Source: Lineus longissimus
Lineage: Eukaryota; Nemertea; Pilidiophora; Heteronemertea; Lineidae
NCBI RefSeq assembly: GCF_910592395.1
Contig: NC_088314.1
Span: 18,201,998-18,265,997, forward strand
Direction: 5' to 3'
Length of the DNA: 64,000 nucleotides
The notes under the pieces are model-generated. The model did not search any database. It had not been told where the DNA came from and saw only the letters and a list, made by a program, of their open reading frames with translations. A program made the position numbers and the translations under genes. The number at the start of each line of letters is the position of its first letter. Position 1 is the stretch's first letter. This document shows positions 48,457 through 60,600 of the stretch, one piece after another.

Positions 48457-49347
48457 TTTCTTGGTGTTGATAAACTTTGCATGTTATCTTCGACACCACC
48501 GTGGTTCCTTCCCTATAACGGAACACATTACGAGGCTGCTTTCAAGTGTGACTGTTGCCCGGATTGATGTACGTTATGGTATATGCCTCCTTCAAATATA
48601 AGTCGATGATGAACTGAATTCTGGTCTACGAAATTTTTTAGGACAATCAACCTAACCAACCGAACCTAACCAACCATATGCGACTGCACATTGGAGTCTA
48701 TTTTAAGCAATCACAAAAACTTACTTCGCGGCCCGTCTAGAGTATAAGTTTATTTCAAACTACCAGGTGCTTGTGATTTACGGCGCATACAGCGCACCAT
48801 ATAACGGGGATTCCCAAAGACCTTGTCACCAGGAGTACTTCATGCGCACAACAATGCACACTACTAATATGAAAAACTCTCACCTGCGGTTCAGGTAGCC
48901 ACCCTGTAGCCAAGTTAGATTTTTCTGCGGATTTCCGCAGAATCCGCGTTTTATAACAGCCATGGTTGTCCAGAGTACAAAATAGGAAGTATACGTGTAA
49001 ACCACCTCACCATGATCCTTCTCAGTCTGTGTTAAGAGTGTTACTGTTATGTATGTTGTCTTCCCATTGCCAGCATCCCCCCTCAGAGGGGCAGGGCTTT
49101 TATACTACCACCACTTTTCAAAGCAGCTAGAGTAGGGAACCAATTTGAGGGGGGGGCATCTGAAATCTGCCAAGCTGCCAAGCCCCCCCAAAAAAAATTT
49201 TAGTGATGTCAGTGGCAAATATGAAATTTCCTTTCTTTGGCAGATTTCAGGCATTTGCCTCTTCATAAGTACTAAATTTGACTGCAGGAATGAAAATATC
49301 TCGGTTTTAACTCTCTGTGGATCTTTTTCCAAAATTGGACAGTAAAT

Positions 49348-49544
49348 GTGACCCGCTCTACCAAAACTAGGCGCTTGTCGCATCTGAACTTGACAGGTTG
49401 ATATGGACTTGTTGTTCATTTCCCTATTGTAGACCTTTGTGACACATTCAACAAAAGGTCTACAATAGGGAAATGAACAACAAGTCCGTATCAACCTGTC
49501 AAGTTCAGATGCGACAAGCGCCTAGTTTTGGTAGAGCGAGTCAC
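49348..49544. repeat. Near-perfect long hairpin, about 90-bp arms
   Basis: Left arm starts GTGACCCGCTCTACCAAAAC; right arm ends GTTTTGGTAGAGCGAGTCAC. Only about two arm mismatches and a loop of about 16 nt. Confidence 0.95.
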
Positions 49545-50505
49545 AAATAAGCTTTTAGAGGCATTTTGGTGCAGGTGAGTGGTGATTAGGGAACAAGATT
49601 TTGAGGTTGTTGTGCATTTTTCGCGGCATTGTCGTCAGAGACCTTCAGCAGCAAACCAACTTTAGGATAAGTCATGTTAGTTAGAAAGCTCTGCCCCACC
49701 CTGTCTTATTTCATGCATGTAAATACCGTATCAATAACCTCATGTACATGTATGTATTCCCCTTGGTTTCAGATTGAGACGTCTTTCTTGTATAGGTCAA
49801 AGTAGGTTTTCATTCATTGCTCCCATGGCGGTCATCCTAGATAGCGCTCATCAGGTTTAAATTCAAGTTTAAAGCCATCAAAATGAATTTTAGCAGTCAT
49901 AAACAAAATTAGTAGTAAGACAGGTAAGACCATCTAACACATAAAACAAAAGTTCATGACATTTTGGTGTAAGAAAAGGGACTGGTCAAAAATCGCAAGT
50001 GTTCAGTAAATTGGAAAGCTCATCCTTTGAATCCAAAATGTCCTGCTTATTTTGTTGATGACTAATATAAGTCTTTTGATGACTTCTGGTGGACGTTATT
50101 TAGAGTGCCCCCCCCCCCCCTCGCTGGTCTGCAGTCTTCTCCACTTGATTTTTGTAAGGGCGTGGAATTTTTCATCCGATGAAGGACGATACCAATTTGT
50201 CATTATATCTTACTTAGTAATTTTCACACATTTAAAGTTTTTAACTTTTATGTTGTATTGACCCCCAAACAAAAATAAATTGGTTTACACTTTCTTATTT
50301 TGCTTGGGGATTTAAGGTCTGTCTGGTATAAGCCGGTTGCTTTTTGGGGAAATTTTAGTTTGGGGAGACTGCCAAAGCCAAAGTGGCCCAATGAATTCAT
50401 TAGGAGGTGCTGCCACTCTGTGACCTTTTCAAGGCCAGCTATGACGGCGAAGTCAGTGTTGTGGTATAACCTTGTCATATTTCATTTCATGTTTATGCAG
50501 TTTAT

Positions 50506-50872
50506 GCAAGTATCAATTCGTTTCTTGTACCCCCCCCCCCCTCCTCAAGGGTAGTTAAGCTATCACCACTAATCTTTGCCAATGCTTGAGTAGTATTTAT
50601 TTTTCCTTTAGTGAAAATTTGGCGAAGCTGGAAAGAATAAGGATGCTAATGTGTCGATGTCTTGTCGAACATACAGCCTTACCCAGTAAAATTAGTCCGG
50701 TTACTTTATATGATGGTGATAACTGATATATTGTTGATGGTGATGTCTTGACGAAAGAAAAAGTAGCATTGGTGAAAAAAGGGTGATGCTTGAGCCTTAA
50801 GATGTCGTTATAGGGTGATAAGGTGTCGTACCCTTGAGGAGGGGGGGTACAAGACACGAATTGATACTTGCA
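50506..50872. repeat. TIR element with poly-C/poly-G termini
   Basis: Left TGCAAGTATCAATTCGTTTC and right ACGAATTGATACTTGCA. Pairing continues through the C- and G-runs to TCAAGGGTA, about 50 bp each side. Confidence 0.88.
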
Positions 50873-51032
50873 TTAATTAGTAAGTTAATCATCATATTAC
50901 ATGCCGTTGGGTTGGTTTGCATTTAATTCTTATCAAAAAAAATTGTGATAATAAAAAGTATTCTGTCAACAAAATATTATCCACATGATTTATGAGGAGA
51001 TTGACTGACTTCTTGTGCAACTCCTACACCAC

Positions 51033-51605
51033 TTGAGCCAAATCTTGTCTTCCAACACTTTATCATTAGTGATAAGTGACCAGATTCTTGTCTTCCAATA
51101 CCTAATATTAGTAGTGATTAGTGACCAGAATCTTGTCTTCCAACCATTTATAAGTGATCAGTGACCAGAATCTTGTCTTCCAACACCTTACTAGTGATTA
51201 GTGGCCAGAATCTTGTGTTCTAACACCTTGTTAGTGTTAAGTGGCCAGAATCTTGTGTTCTAACACCTTATTGGTGTTAAGTAGTCAGAATGTTGTCTTC
51301 CAACACCCTACTACTACTAGTGATTAGTGGCCAGAATCTTGTGTTCTATTAACACCTTACCAGTGATAAGTACTCAGAATGTTGTCTTCCAAAACCTTAT
51401 TAATGATTAGTGACCAGAATCTTGTCTTCTAACACTTCACTAATACTAGTGATTAGTGACCAGAATCTTGTCTTCTAACACTTCACTTATACTAGTGATT
51501 AGTGACCAGAATCTTGTCTTCCAACACTTCACTAATACTAGTGATTGGTGACCAGAATCTTGTCTTCAACACCTTATTAGTGATTAGTGACACGTAACTT
51601 GTCTT
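51033..51605 (+). repeat. Minisatellite upstream of SLC41 exon 1a, about 40-bp unit
   Basis: About fourteen copies around TGACCAGAATCTTGTCTTCC and AACACCTTATTAGTGATTAG. It ends 27 bp before the exon-1a acceptor. Confidence 0.92.
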
Positions 51606-51631
51606 CTAATACGAAATTGTCTTATTTCCAG

Positions 51632-54600
51632 ACGCACACTGCAGAGGGACCTCAGACAATCAACACGCAACGGAGTTGCATCGCGTCGCAAAACAATCAC
51701 AAGATGGACGATAACGTACGTAGGAGAAAAATGGTTCCAAAAATCGCTACAGAGGGCGCGTCAGTCTCATCTGAGTATGACTTGGATTTGTCATCTGGCG
51801 TTGAGACATCGCAACCCAAGCGATCAGATACTAAAAACGGTGCTTTTATAAAAACTGAGACTTCACTAACTGAATTGAATGATGATACTGATGATCGGGA
51901 CACGACGCCGTTACTTGGCGATGATGAGACGTCGGTGAGAGACCGTGATAAAGATGTTGATGCGGTCGTCGTCGAGGTCAAGGACGGGGACGAGACATCT
52001 CTGACGATCGCCCTTCAGATATTCTTGCCGTACATCATCGCTGGGTTTGGAATGGTCGGTGCAGGAATGGTGCTTGACGTTGTCCAGGTGAGCAGACAGT
52101 TTATTTTCAAATCCACGGGTGATGGAAAATGTCTTCTGAATCATATTTGATATCAAAGGGGTACGCCGTTCGTAAATACTGGTGGTCCAGGAAAAAAGAA
52201 ATACACTAGTATTAGATCATGCATTCAACTTTTCTGAAACTTGTATCCTGTTTACCCAACAGCAAATGTTGAAATTTATATTCAGCTCGTATACTACGCC
52301 AAAAAATTGGAAATTTTCAAATTTAATTTCAAATTTTGCAATTGGTGTAGGTCTTGATAAAGTTCTTGGTACTATCTTGTTCATCAAACTGCCCTCTAAC
52401 AATCTTAAATTCAAAAGCATTGCCCTTCTAAGTACAACTATTAGTCGCAAAATATTGAAAACAGCCACTTGGAGTATGATTCCGGTTTCGGTAGGTGGCA
52501 AAATGACCAATCTCCCGTGAATCCAGTGGTGAAAGTGAACTTCATATCATAGTGTGAATGTAAACCGCCTGGCTTAGGCCTACTGAACACACACCTGTGT
52601 TGCCTCAGTGAAATACAACATCAAACTTCAAAGCCTATGTGATGTAGGCCCTGCTCTTGTTGTGATAGGAGTTCTTGTTTATATATTGTTGAACCTCACA
52701 TTGCGGACACCTCTATTAAAGACACCCTCTCTATTAATGGTGTAGTTGGTCCCAAAGTGGTTGCTTCCATTGCAGACCTCTGTCGTAGGACACCTCTCAA
52801 TTGAGGACAGCATTTGTTAGTACCAAGGAAGGGTGTCCTTGATAGGGAGGTTCTACTGTAATTGTCAGTCCCAAGGGTGTCCTTAATAGAGAGGTTCTTC
52901 GACTTCTGTATTGGCATGATCAAACTCTGGGACTTAACACACCTGTTTTGCCTCCTTGTGTCAATTGGTTGGCTCCATAAAGGCCTATGGTGTGGGCTTT
53001 TCTAAGCCCTAAAGTTTATTAGACATGAAGAAATCAATAAAATATATACCGTGTGTGAAATTCAAAGCAGAAATCAAGGACAACACATCATAATACCCAA
53101 TACAAGTCAGGATTGTAAAGTACAGTAGAGGAGGGAAACCTTTCACATTTTTTTGGTTATTTTTTTCCCCCGAGTGAAAAATTCTGAAGGCATGCAATTG
53201 CAAGTGGATCGGAGTAATGATATGTTCGAGTCCTGATCACGTGGAACAAAATCTGGAGTTTCGAATCAAAATTATTTGTGATGTTTTCACCTCTGCGATG
53301 ATACGTATCAGCCAAAATTTAGGCCTCGTGCTTCATGCATCCAGATGGCTCAAAAACCCTTTGCTGATGTATTTTAAGGTGAAACTCTAAAAATATGTCT
53401 TATCAAAAGTAAAGAATGACAAAATTGGCATCCTCACAAAAAAAATTTTTAAACGCTGGTACGTTCAAATCAAGCTCGGTAACTTCTGGGTTGAAACGTC
53501 TCCATGTTTAAAGAGTTGATCATAGGCACTACCATCTTCGCTGGAACTTGAAATCCTATAGAGGAATTGGAAGACTTTTAAAACGAAGTGAGTGCCAATT
53601 TCAAGGGTGGGAGTCAGTTCCTTGTTTTCTAGAAAACAAAGTCCCACTTTTGAAAAATAGCATTTATTTCATTTGGAATGAGTTCTGCATGTAATTTATC
53701 GCTTCAGGATTTCAAGTTCTAGCCGAAAACCGAAAAGGTGTTGCCCATTATTGTCTACACTTAAACAGTCATTCATAAATAACCAGACAATGACGGCGCT
53801 CGTGACCATACTCTAAATTGTTTCAGTCACAATAGAAAAGTTGATTTATTGAAAGAACACAATTTGTTGCTTTTGTTGGCCTGATGTCACAGATGTTTGC
53901 GGGGAGATGTAATGATGGTTATGCCAAGAGTCGAGATACCGAGATATCGTAGAATTAGTATGTTGTTCAGTCATTCATGTACGTTTGGCAGATGGAGGCT
54001 AAGCGACCGAAGCACCGGGTGTGATGCGTCAATAGACGGGTTACTCAAAGTCTGTCTTATAATTCCGATTATTTGTAATTTCAAAGGAATACAGGATGAC
54101 CTGAGTGATTTCGTTGTCACACAGCTGAGGGAAAATTACCAATATTTTCGACCAGTTATCAATATTTTGTGGAGTGGCTCTTTCGGTCTTCGTTGTTTTG
54201 TGAGATCTCGTCGTTCAACTTTGCGTCAAATGCGGCACATATTGTTGGTTGGTATGGTTCCTCTTGTCGTAGTTTGTGGATTTGCACGGATATCTTGATA
54301 TTTCTCGTCCACATATGGGCCCCTCCTGCCTTCAGCAGGAATGGTTCCCTTGTCTCTCGTTGTGATGACTGTCATGCAATCATTTGAATCAGGCTGCATT
54401 TCGTTGAACTCAGGAACAAGGTTGTCGGCATGAATTACTGGTCTTCGGTGTTAAAAGCAATGTTGTTTTGAATGGTACATATGCTTGAATCATACATGTA
54501 CTTCTTCTGAATGTTCTATGCAGTCACTCCCATATTGATGAAAAAATCTGCCTTTCTTCAGGCTGTTTGTATATCTAATCTGCTCAACACAGCTGGTCCG

Positions 54601-57600
54601 GTCGTGCAAGTTCCCTTGGGCGAAATCTTTCCGAGCAAGAACTGTTGCAAGTCTTTGCTGTCCTGCTTGGATTTTCTACGCAGTTCTTGATTGAAAGCAG
54701 CCGGGGATCTGCACAGTCCAGGCACCGAGGGCATGAAAACAATGACCAAAAGCAGCTGAGCTATCACTCCAGTCCGGAACCACATTCGAGAACGGCGGAA
54801 AAACCATTGTTGATCCAGCGGTGGAATGGACCGCTGCAAAATAATAATTTGCGACAATAATTGCTTGTTTTTGGTGGGTATCGCACATGTCTGCTGTTTT
54901 ACCCGCAGACAAGAGATTCTTATTTTGCGACTTGAGATTTTTTCCTCCATATAAGATGATGTATTGTCAATGTGATGAAAGTTTATTTCGTTTTGAAGCT
55001 ATCCGTTTTTTGTCGTCATTGGCCTGAACAGCACTCTCTCTGGTGACTTGTAAGTGATGTTGGAATAACATCACCTGGAATGATTTAAAACAGTTAACCC
55101 ATGCCATAGTATTATAACAACTTTACAAATAGAACTTGTCAACGATACTGTAGTGTTGCTTCGTAAAATGACGTTAAAAGACGCAGAACGAGTAACAGAA
55201 AATGGATTACATGTGCATGCAACTGGGGATTTATGCGCAGACGGAAAAGAGACGCCCGGCCCGGTCACAGATGTGGACCTTGACGTCCATTTAGCGGGCA
55301 ACGGAGTGCTCCCGACGACTTTTGTAAATGATTGGACCAGAAACCCTGAGGTGATTCCTCTTCTTGACAGTTGTACAGAACACGACTCTTCAGAAACTGA
55401 GGAGACAGAGGATGGTATCGTTATCGAGGAAAATGAGGACAGTTCGTTTCGGATACTCCTGCAGTGTTTTATACCCTATTTATTCGGTGGAATTGGGTTC
55501 GCGCTGACTGGCGTATTGTTTGATTATGTTCAGGTAGGCATTACATTCTCCTTGTCCAAGACCGGAACTCTAGTTATGATGACGTCATTCCGACCCTGCT
55601 TCAACTGGCTGCCATTGCCACCAAATGGCCTTAACTAAGCCATTTCATTACTATGGGGGATCATCTGCTCACTTACCAGCTACGCCCCTGGATAATCCGC
55701 CCCTGGATAATCCACCACCCTCTTTATATCTTTGCAGCATTGGGAAGTATTCCGGAAAGTCTCTGAAGTCTTCATATTGGTGCCGGCTTTACTTGGTCTC
55801 AAGGGCAACCTGGAGATGACGCTAGCATCCAGACTTTCAACGCAGGTAAGAATCTATTCTTTAAGTGCCGCAGAAATGAGCGATATTAGTCGCTGCAATG
55901 GAGCCTTGATGACAATATGACAAGTGATTATAATTTAACCAATTGGTAGCCAAATTCCAACCAATTTAGTCAGATTGTTTTTTCATAAATTTTCTAAAAA
56001 TTGCTTTGGGTTGACAAGAGTGTTCAATTGTTTTTCAGGCCAATTTAGGTAAAATGGATACAGCTAAGGAAAGGTGGAAAATGATAGGCGGGAACCTGGC
56101 CCTGATTCAGGTACGTGTGTGATGTGATGTCCAAGCACGGAACTTGGAAGGCGTATACTTTTGATTGGATGTGGTCAACGCGTGAGCAAACTTATGCTTC
56201 TCTGTTCGAGCTCCTTTGTGCGTCTTTGGAACTTTTTGAGCAACTCGCACATCAGCCTGTCCATACAAGAAAGACTTTCATATTATTGACGGTGGATTAT
56301 TTATTTTCTTTTAGGCACAAGCCATAGTGGTGGGGTTCCTTGCATCATTAGCTGCGATGGTGTTCGGTTGGATCCCGGAGGGGAAGTTTGACGTCAACCA
56401 CGGTCTACTCCTGTGTGCGGCCAGTGTCACCACTGCGTCCTCTGCCAGCTTCGTTTTAGGTAAGCGTAAATCCTAAAAACGTAAATCCTCTACTTTTCAG
56501 GTTGTACAATGGTAACAGTGGTGTTAGGCTCAAGAAAATGTAACGTAAATCCTCTACTTTTCAGGTTGTATAATGGTAGCAGTGGTGTTAGGCAAGGAAA
56601 ATGTAACGTAAATCCTCTACTTTTCAGGTTGTATAATGGTAGCAGTGGTGTTAGGCTCAAGAAAATGTAGCGTAAATCCTCTACTTTTCAGGTTGTATAA
56701 TGGTAGCAGTGGTGTTAGGCCAAGAAAATGTAACGTAAATCCTCTACTTTTCAGGTTGTATAATGGTAGCAGTGGTGTTAGGCTCAAGAAAATGTAACGT
56801 AAATCCTCTACTTTTCAGGTTGTATAATGGTAGCAGTGGTGTTAGGCAAGGAAATGTAACGTAAATCCTCTACTTTTCAGGTTGTGTAATGGTAGCAGTG
56901 GTGTTAGGCCAAGAAAATGTAATGTAAATCCTCTACTTTTCAGGTTGTATAATGGTAGCAGTGGTGTTAGGCCAATAAAATGTAACGTGAATCCTATACT
57001 TTTCAGGTTGTATAATGGTAGCAGTGGTGTTAGGCCAATAAAATGTAACGTGAATCCTATACTTTTCAGGTTGTATAATGGTAGCAGTGGTGTTAGGCCA
57101 AGAAAATGTAACGTAAATCCTATACTTTTCAGGTTGTATAATGGTAGCAGTGGTGTTAGGCCAAGAAAATGTAACGTAAATCCTCTACTTTTCAGGTTGT
57201 ATTATGGTAGCAGTGGTGTTAGGCCAAGAAAATGTAACGTAAAATCCTCTACTTTTCAGGTTGTATAATGGTAGCAGTGGTGTTAGGCTCAAGAAAATGT
57301 AACATAAATCCTGACAACGTTGCGACGCCGATTGCCGCTAGCCTCGGTGACCTCACCACATTAGCATTATTAGCCGCCATCAGTACAGCACTATTTCGTG
57401 CAATCAGTAAGTATGATGTGTTTCGAATTATTGGCAGTAGCCAATTGACCCTACACCCTCCATTAAGGGGCCTACGCTGTTTGGCAAATATTTGAAATTT
57501 GTAATTGAATTTGAAAATTTCCAATTGCATCATACAAAATATAAATTTCAACATTATGGTTGTGTGGACAGATGTTTGAATACTATGTATACCAAATTTC

Positions 57601-60600
57601 AACAAATTGGGATGCGTGATTATATGTACTCCTCTGCGGCATCAGAATATCTGCGTTTCTATTCTCCTGACCCATGATTTAATATGAACGCTGTACCCCT
57701 TTAAGAGTTTGTCGCTAACCACTGGGGCACTCTCAAATGTTGTGCCGCCTGAATCTTATGTATCTTTCACAACTCTTCTGTAACGCTTTGACGGATTTTA
57801 ATTATGGTACTCCTGAGGAATTGTGCGACCGGATTGTGTAGTTAGCTTGAGGGAAAGGTTCCCTCAACAATTGTGTGACAGATTTGTGTTGTTAGCTTGA
57901 GGGAGAAATACCCCTCAGCAACTGTGCGTCAGTGTTCTGTTGTTAGCTTGAGGGAGGGGCACCCCTGAGGAATTGTGTGACAGGGGTGTGTTGGTAGCTT
58001 GAGGGAGGGGTACCCCTGAGGAATTGTGTGATAGGGGTGTGTTGGTAGCTTGAGGGAGGGGCACCCCTGAGGAATTGTGTGACAGGGGTGTGTTGGTAGC
58101 TTGAGGGAGGGGTACCCCTGAGGAATTGTGTGATAGGGGTGTGTTGTTAGCTTGAGGGAGGGGTACCCCTGAGGAATTGTGCATCAGTGTTCTGTTGTTA
58201 GCTTGAGGGAGGGGTACATTGAGGAATTGTGTGACAGTGTTGGGATGTTAACTTGAGGGAGGGGAGTAGGAGACACACTTAGAATAACTTTCGTTCTCCA
58301 TTCTTTCCAGATGGCCATGCGTGGCTTTCTCCTGTGATATTAGGGACTTTCATTCTACTCATCCCCCTGTGGTGCGTGATATCTGCCAAAAATACATATA
58401 CGTCCGAGGTGATATATACCGGCTGGACACCTGTTATATCAGCTATGATGATTAGTAGGTAAGCATGTACACTGAAGGTGATATATACCGGCTGGACACC
58501 TGTTATATCAGCTATGATGATTAGTAGGTAAGCATGTACACTGAAGGTGATATATACCAGCTGGACACCTGTTATATCAGCTATGATGATTAGTAGGTAA
58601 GCATGTACACTGGAGGTGATTTATACCGGCTGGACACCTGTTATATCAGCCATGATGATTAGTAGGTAAGCATGTACACTGGAGGTGATATATACCGGCT
58701 GGACACCTGTTATATCAGCCATGATGATTAGTAGGTAAGCATGTACACTGAAGGTGATATATACCGGCTGGACACCTGTTATATCAGCCATGATGATTAG
58801 TAGGTAAGCATGTACACTGGAGGTGATATATACCGGCTGGACACCTGTTATATCAGCCATGATGATTAGTAGGTAAGCATGTACACTGGAGGTGATATAT
58901 ACCGGCTGGACACCTGTTATATCAGCCATGATGATTAGTAGGTAAGCATGTACACTGGAGGTGATATATACCGGCTGGACACCTGTTATATCAGCCATGA
59001 TGATTAGTAGGTAAGCATGTACACTGGAGGTGATATATACCGGCTGGACACCTGTTATATCAGCCATGATGATTAGTAGGTAAGCATGTACACTGAAGGT
59101 GATATATACCGGCTGGACACCTGTTATATCAGCTATGATGATTAGTAGGTAAGCATGTACACTGAAGGTGATATATACCGGCTGGACACCTGTTATATCA
59201 GCCATGATGATTAGTAGGTAAGCATGTACACTGGAGGTGATATATACCGGCTGGACACCTGTTATATCAGCCATGATGATTAGTAGGTAAGCATGTACAC
59301 TGGAGGTGATATATACCGGCTGGACACCTGTTATATCAGCCATGATGATTAGTAGGTAAGCATGTACACTGGAGGTGATATATACCGGCTGGACACCTGT
59401 TATATCAGCCATGATGATTAGTAGGTAAGCATGTATACTGGAGGTGATATATACCGGCTGGACACCTGTTATATCAGCTATGATGATTAGTAGGTAAGCA
59501 TGTACACTGGAGGTGATATATACCGGCTGGACACCTGTTATATCAGCTATGATGATTAGTAGGTAAGCATGTACACTGAAGGTGATATATACCGGCTGGA
59601 CACCTGTTATATCAGCTATGATGATTAGTAGGTAAGCATGTACACTGAAGGTGATATATACCAGCTGGACACCTGTTATATCAGCTATGATGATTAGTAG
59701 GTAAGCATGTACACTGGAGGTGATATATACCGGCTGGACACCTGTTATATCAGCCATGATGATTAGTAGGTAAGCATGTACACTGAAGGTGATATATACC
59801 GGCTGGACACCTGTTATATCAGCTATGATGATTAGTAGGTAAGCATGTACACTGAAGGTGATATATACCAGCTGGACACCTGTTATATCAGCTATGATGA
59901 TTAGTAGGTAAGCATGTACACTGGAGGTGATATATACCGGCTGGACACCTGTTATATCAGCCATGATGATTAGTAGGTAAGCATGTACACTGGAGGTGAT
60001 ATATACCGGCTGGACACCTGTTATATCAGCTATGATGATTAGTAGGTAAGCATGTACACTGAAGGTGATATATACCAGCTGGACACCTGTTATATCAGCT
60101 ATGATGATTAGTAGGTAAGCATGTACACTGAAGGTGATATATACCGGCTGGACACCTGTTATATCAGCCATGATGATTAGTAGGTAAGCATGTACACTGA
60201 AGGTGATATATACCAGCTGGACACCTGTTATATCAGCCATGATGATTAGTAGGTAAGCATGTACACTGGAGGTGATATATACCGGCTGGACACCTGTTAT
60301 ATCAGCCATGATGATTAGTCGGTAAGCATGTACACTGGAGGTGATATATACAGTGGAACCTCCCTTAGCGGACACCTCTCTATCAAGGACAACCTCTCTA
60401 TTAAGGACACTAGTTTTGGTCCCAAAGTGGTTGTTTCCATTCAATTAGACCTCTCCGAGGGGTGTCCCTAATAGAGAGGTTCCACTGTACTTGCTTGATA
60501 ACTGCATGGTAACATATTGGATTTTTGCCGGAGGAATGTAGTCCACTACAGGCTACTGTCCATCTATGTGGGTGCTTTTACTAGCCCTGGCATAGACACT

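Larger units (their letters stand above)
47052..48962. mobile_element. TIR element with 9-bp target duplication
   Basis: Both ends share GGCTGTTATAAAACGCGGAT, about 45 bp of inverted repeat with a few mismatches. They are flanked by TGGTTGTCC at 47043-47051 and 48963-48971. A 1183-bp dispersed element is nested inside. No transposase frame was seen, so it is non-autonomous; a 9-bp duplication fits Mutator-like or hAT-like (8 bp) insertion. Confidence 0.88.
48972..51032. other. Spacer upstream of SLC41
   Basis: Apart from the hairpin at 49348-49544 and the TIR element at 50506-50872, no gene was recognised. The noncoding first exon of SLC41 transcript 1a may lie here or further left. Confidence 0.4.

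Noticed and set aside
53897-54298. 133-codon plus-strand frame in SLC41 intron 1
   Set aside because: No motif, no splice context, composition like flanking intron.
56882-57268. 128-codon NGSSGVRP repeat frame
   Set aside because: Off-frame reading of the exon-5 acceptor minisatellite.
57835-58262. CRISPR-like array
   Set aside because: Direct repeats have no unique spacers and lie in a eukaryotic intron; a simple minisatellite.
58621-60444. 607-codon minus-strand open frame with 23-residue repeats
   Set aside because: It is the translation of the 69-bp minisatellite (69 is divisible by three). It includes MITE sequence at its start and has no splice or start context of its own.
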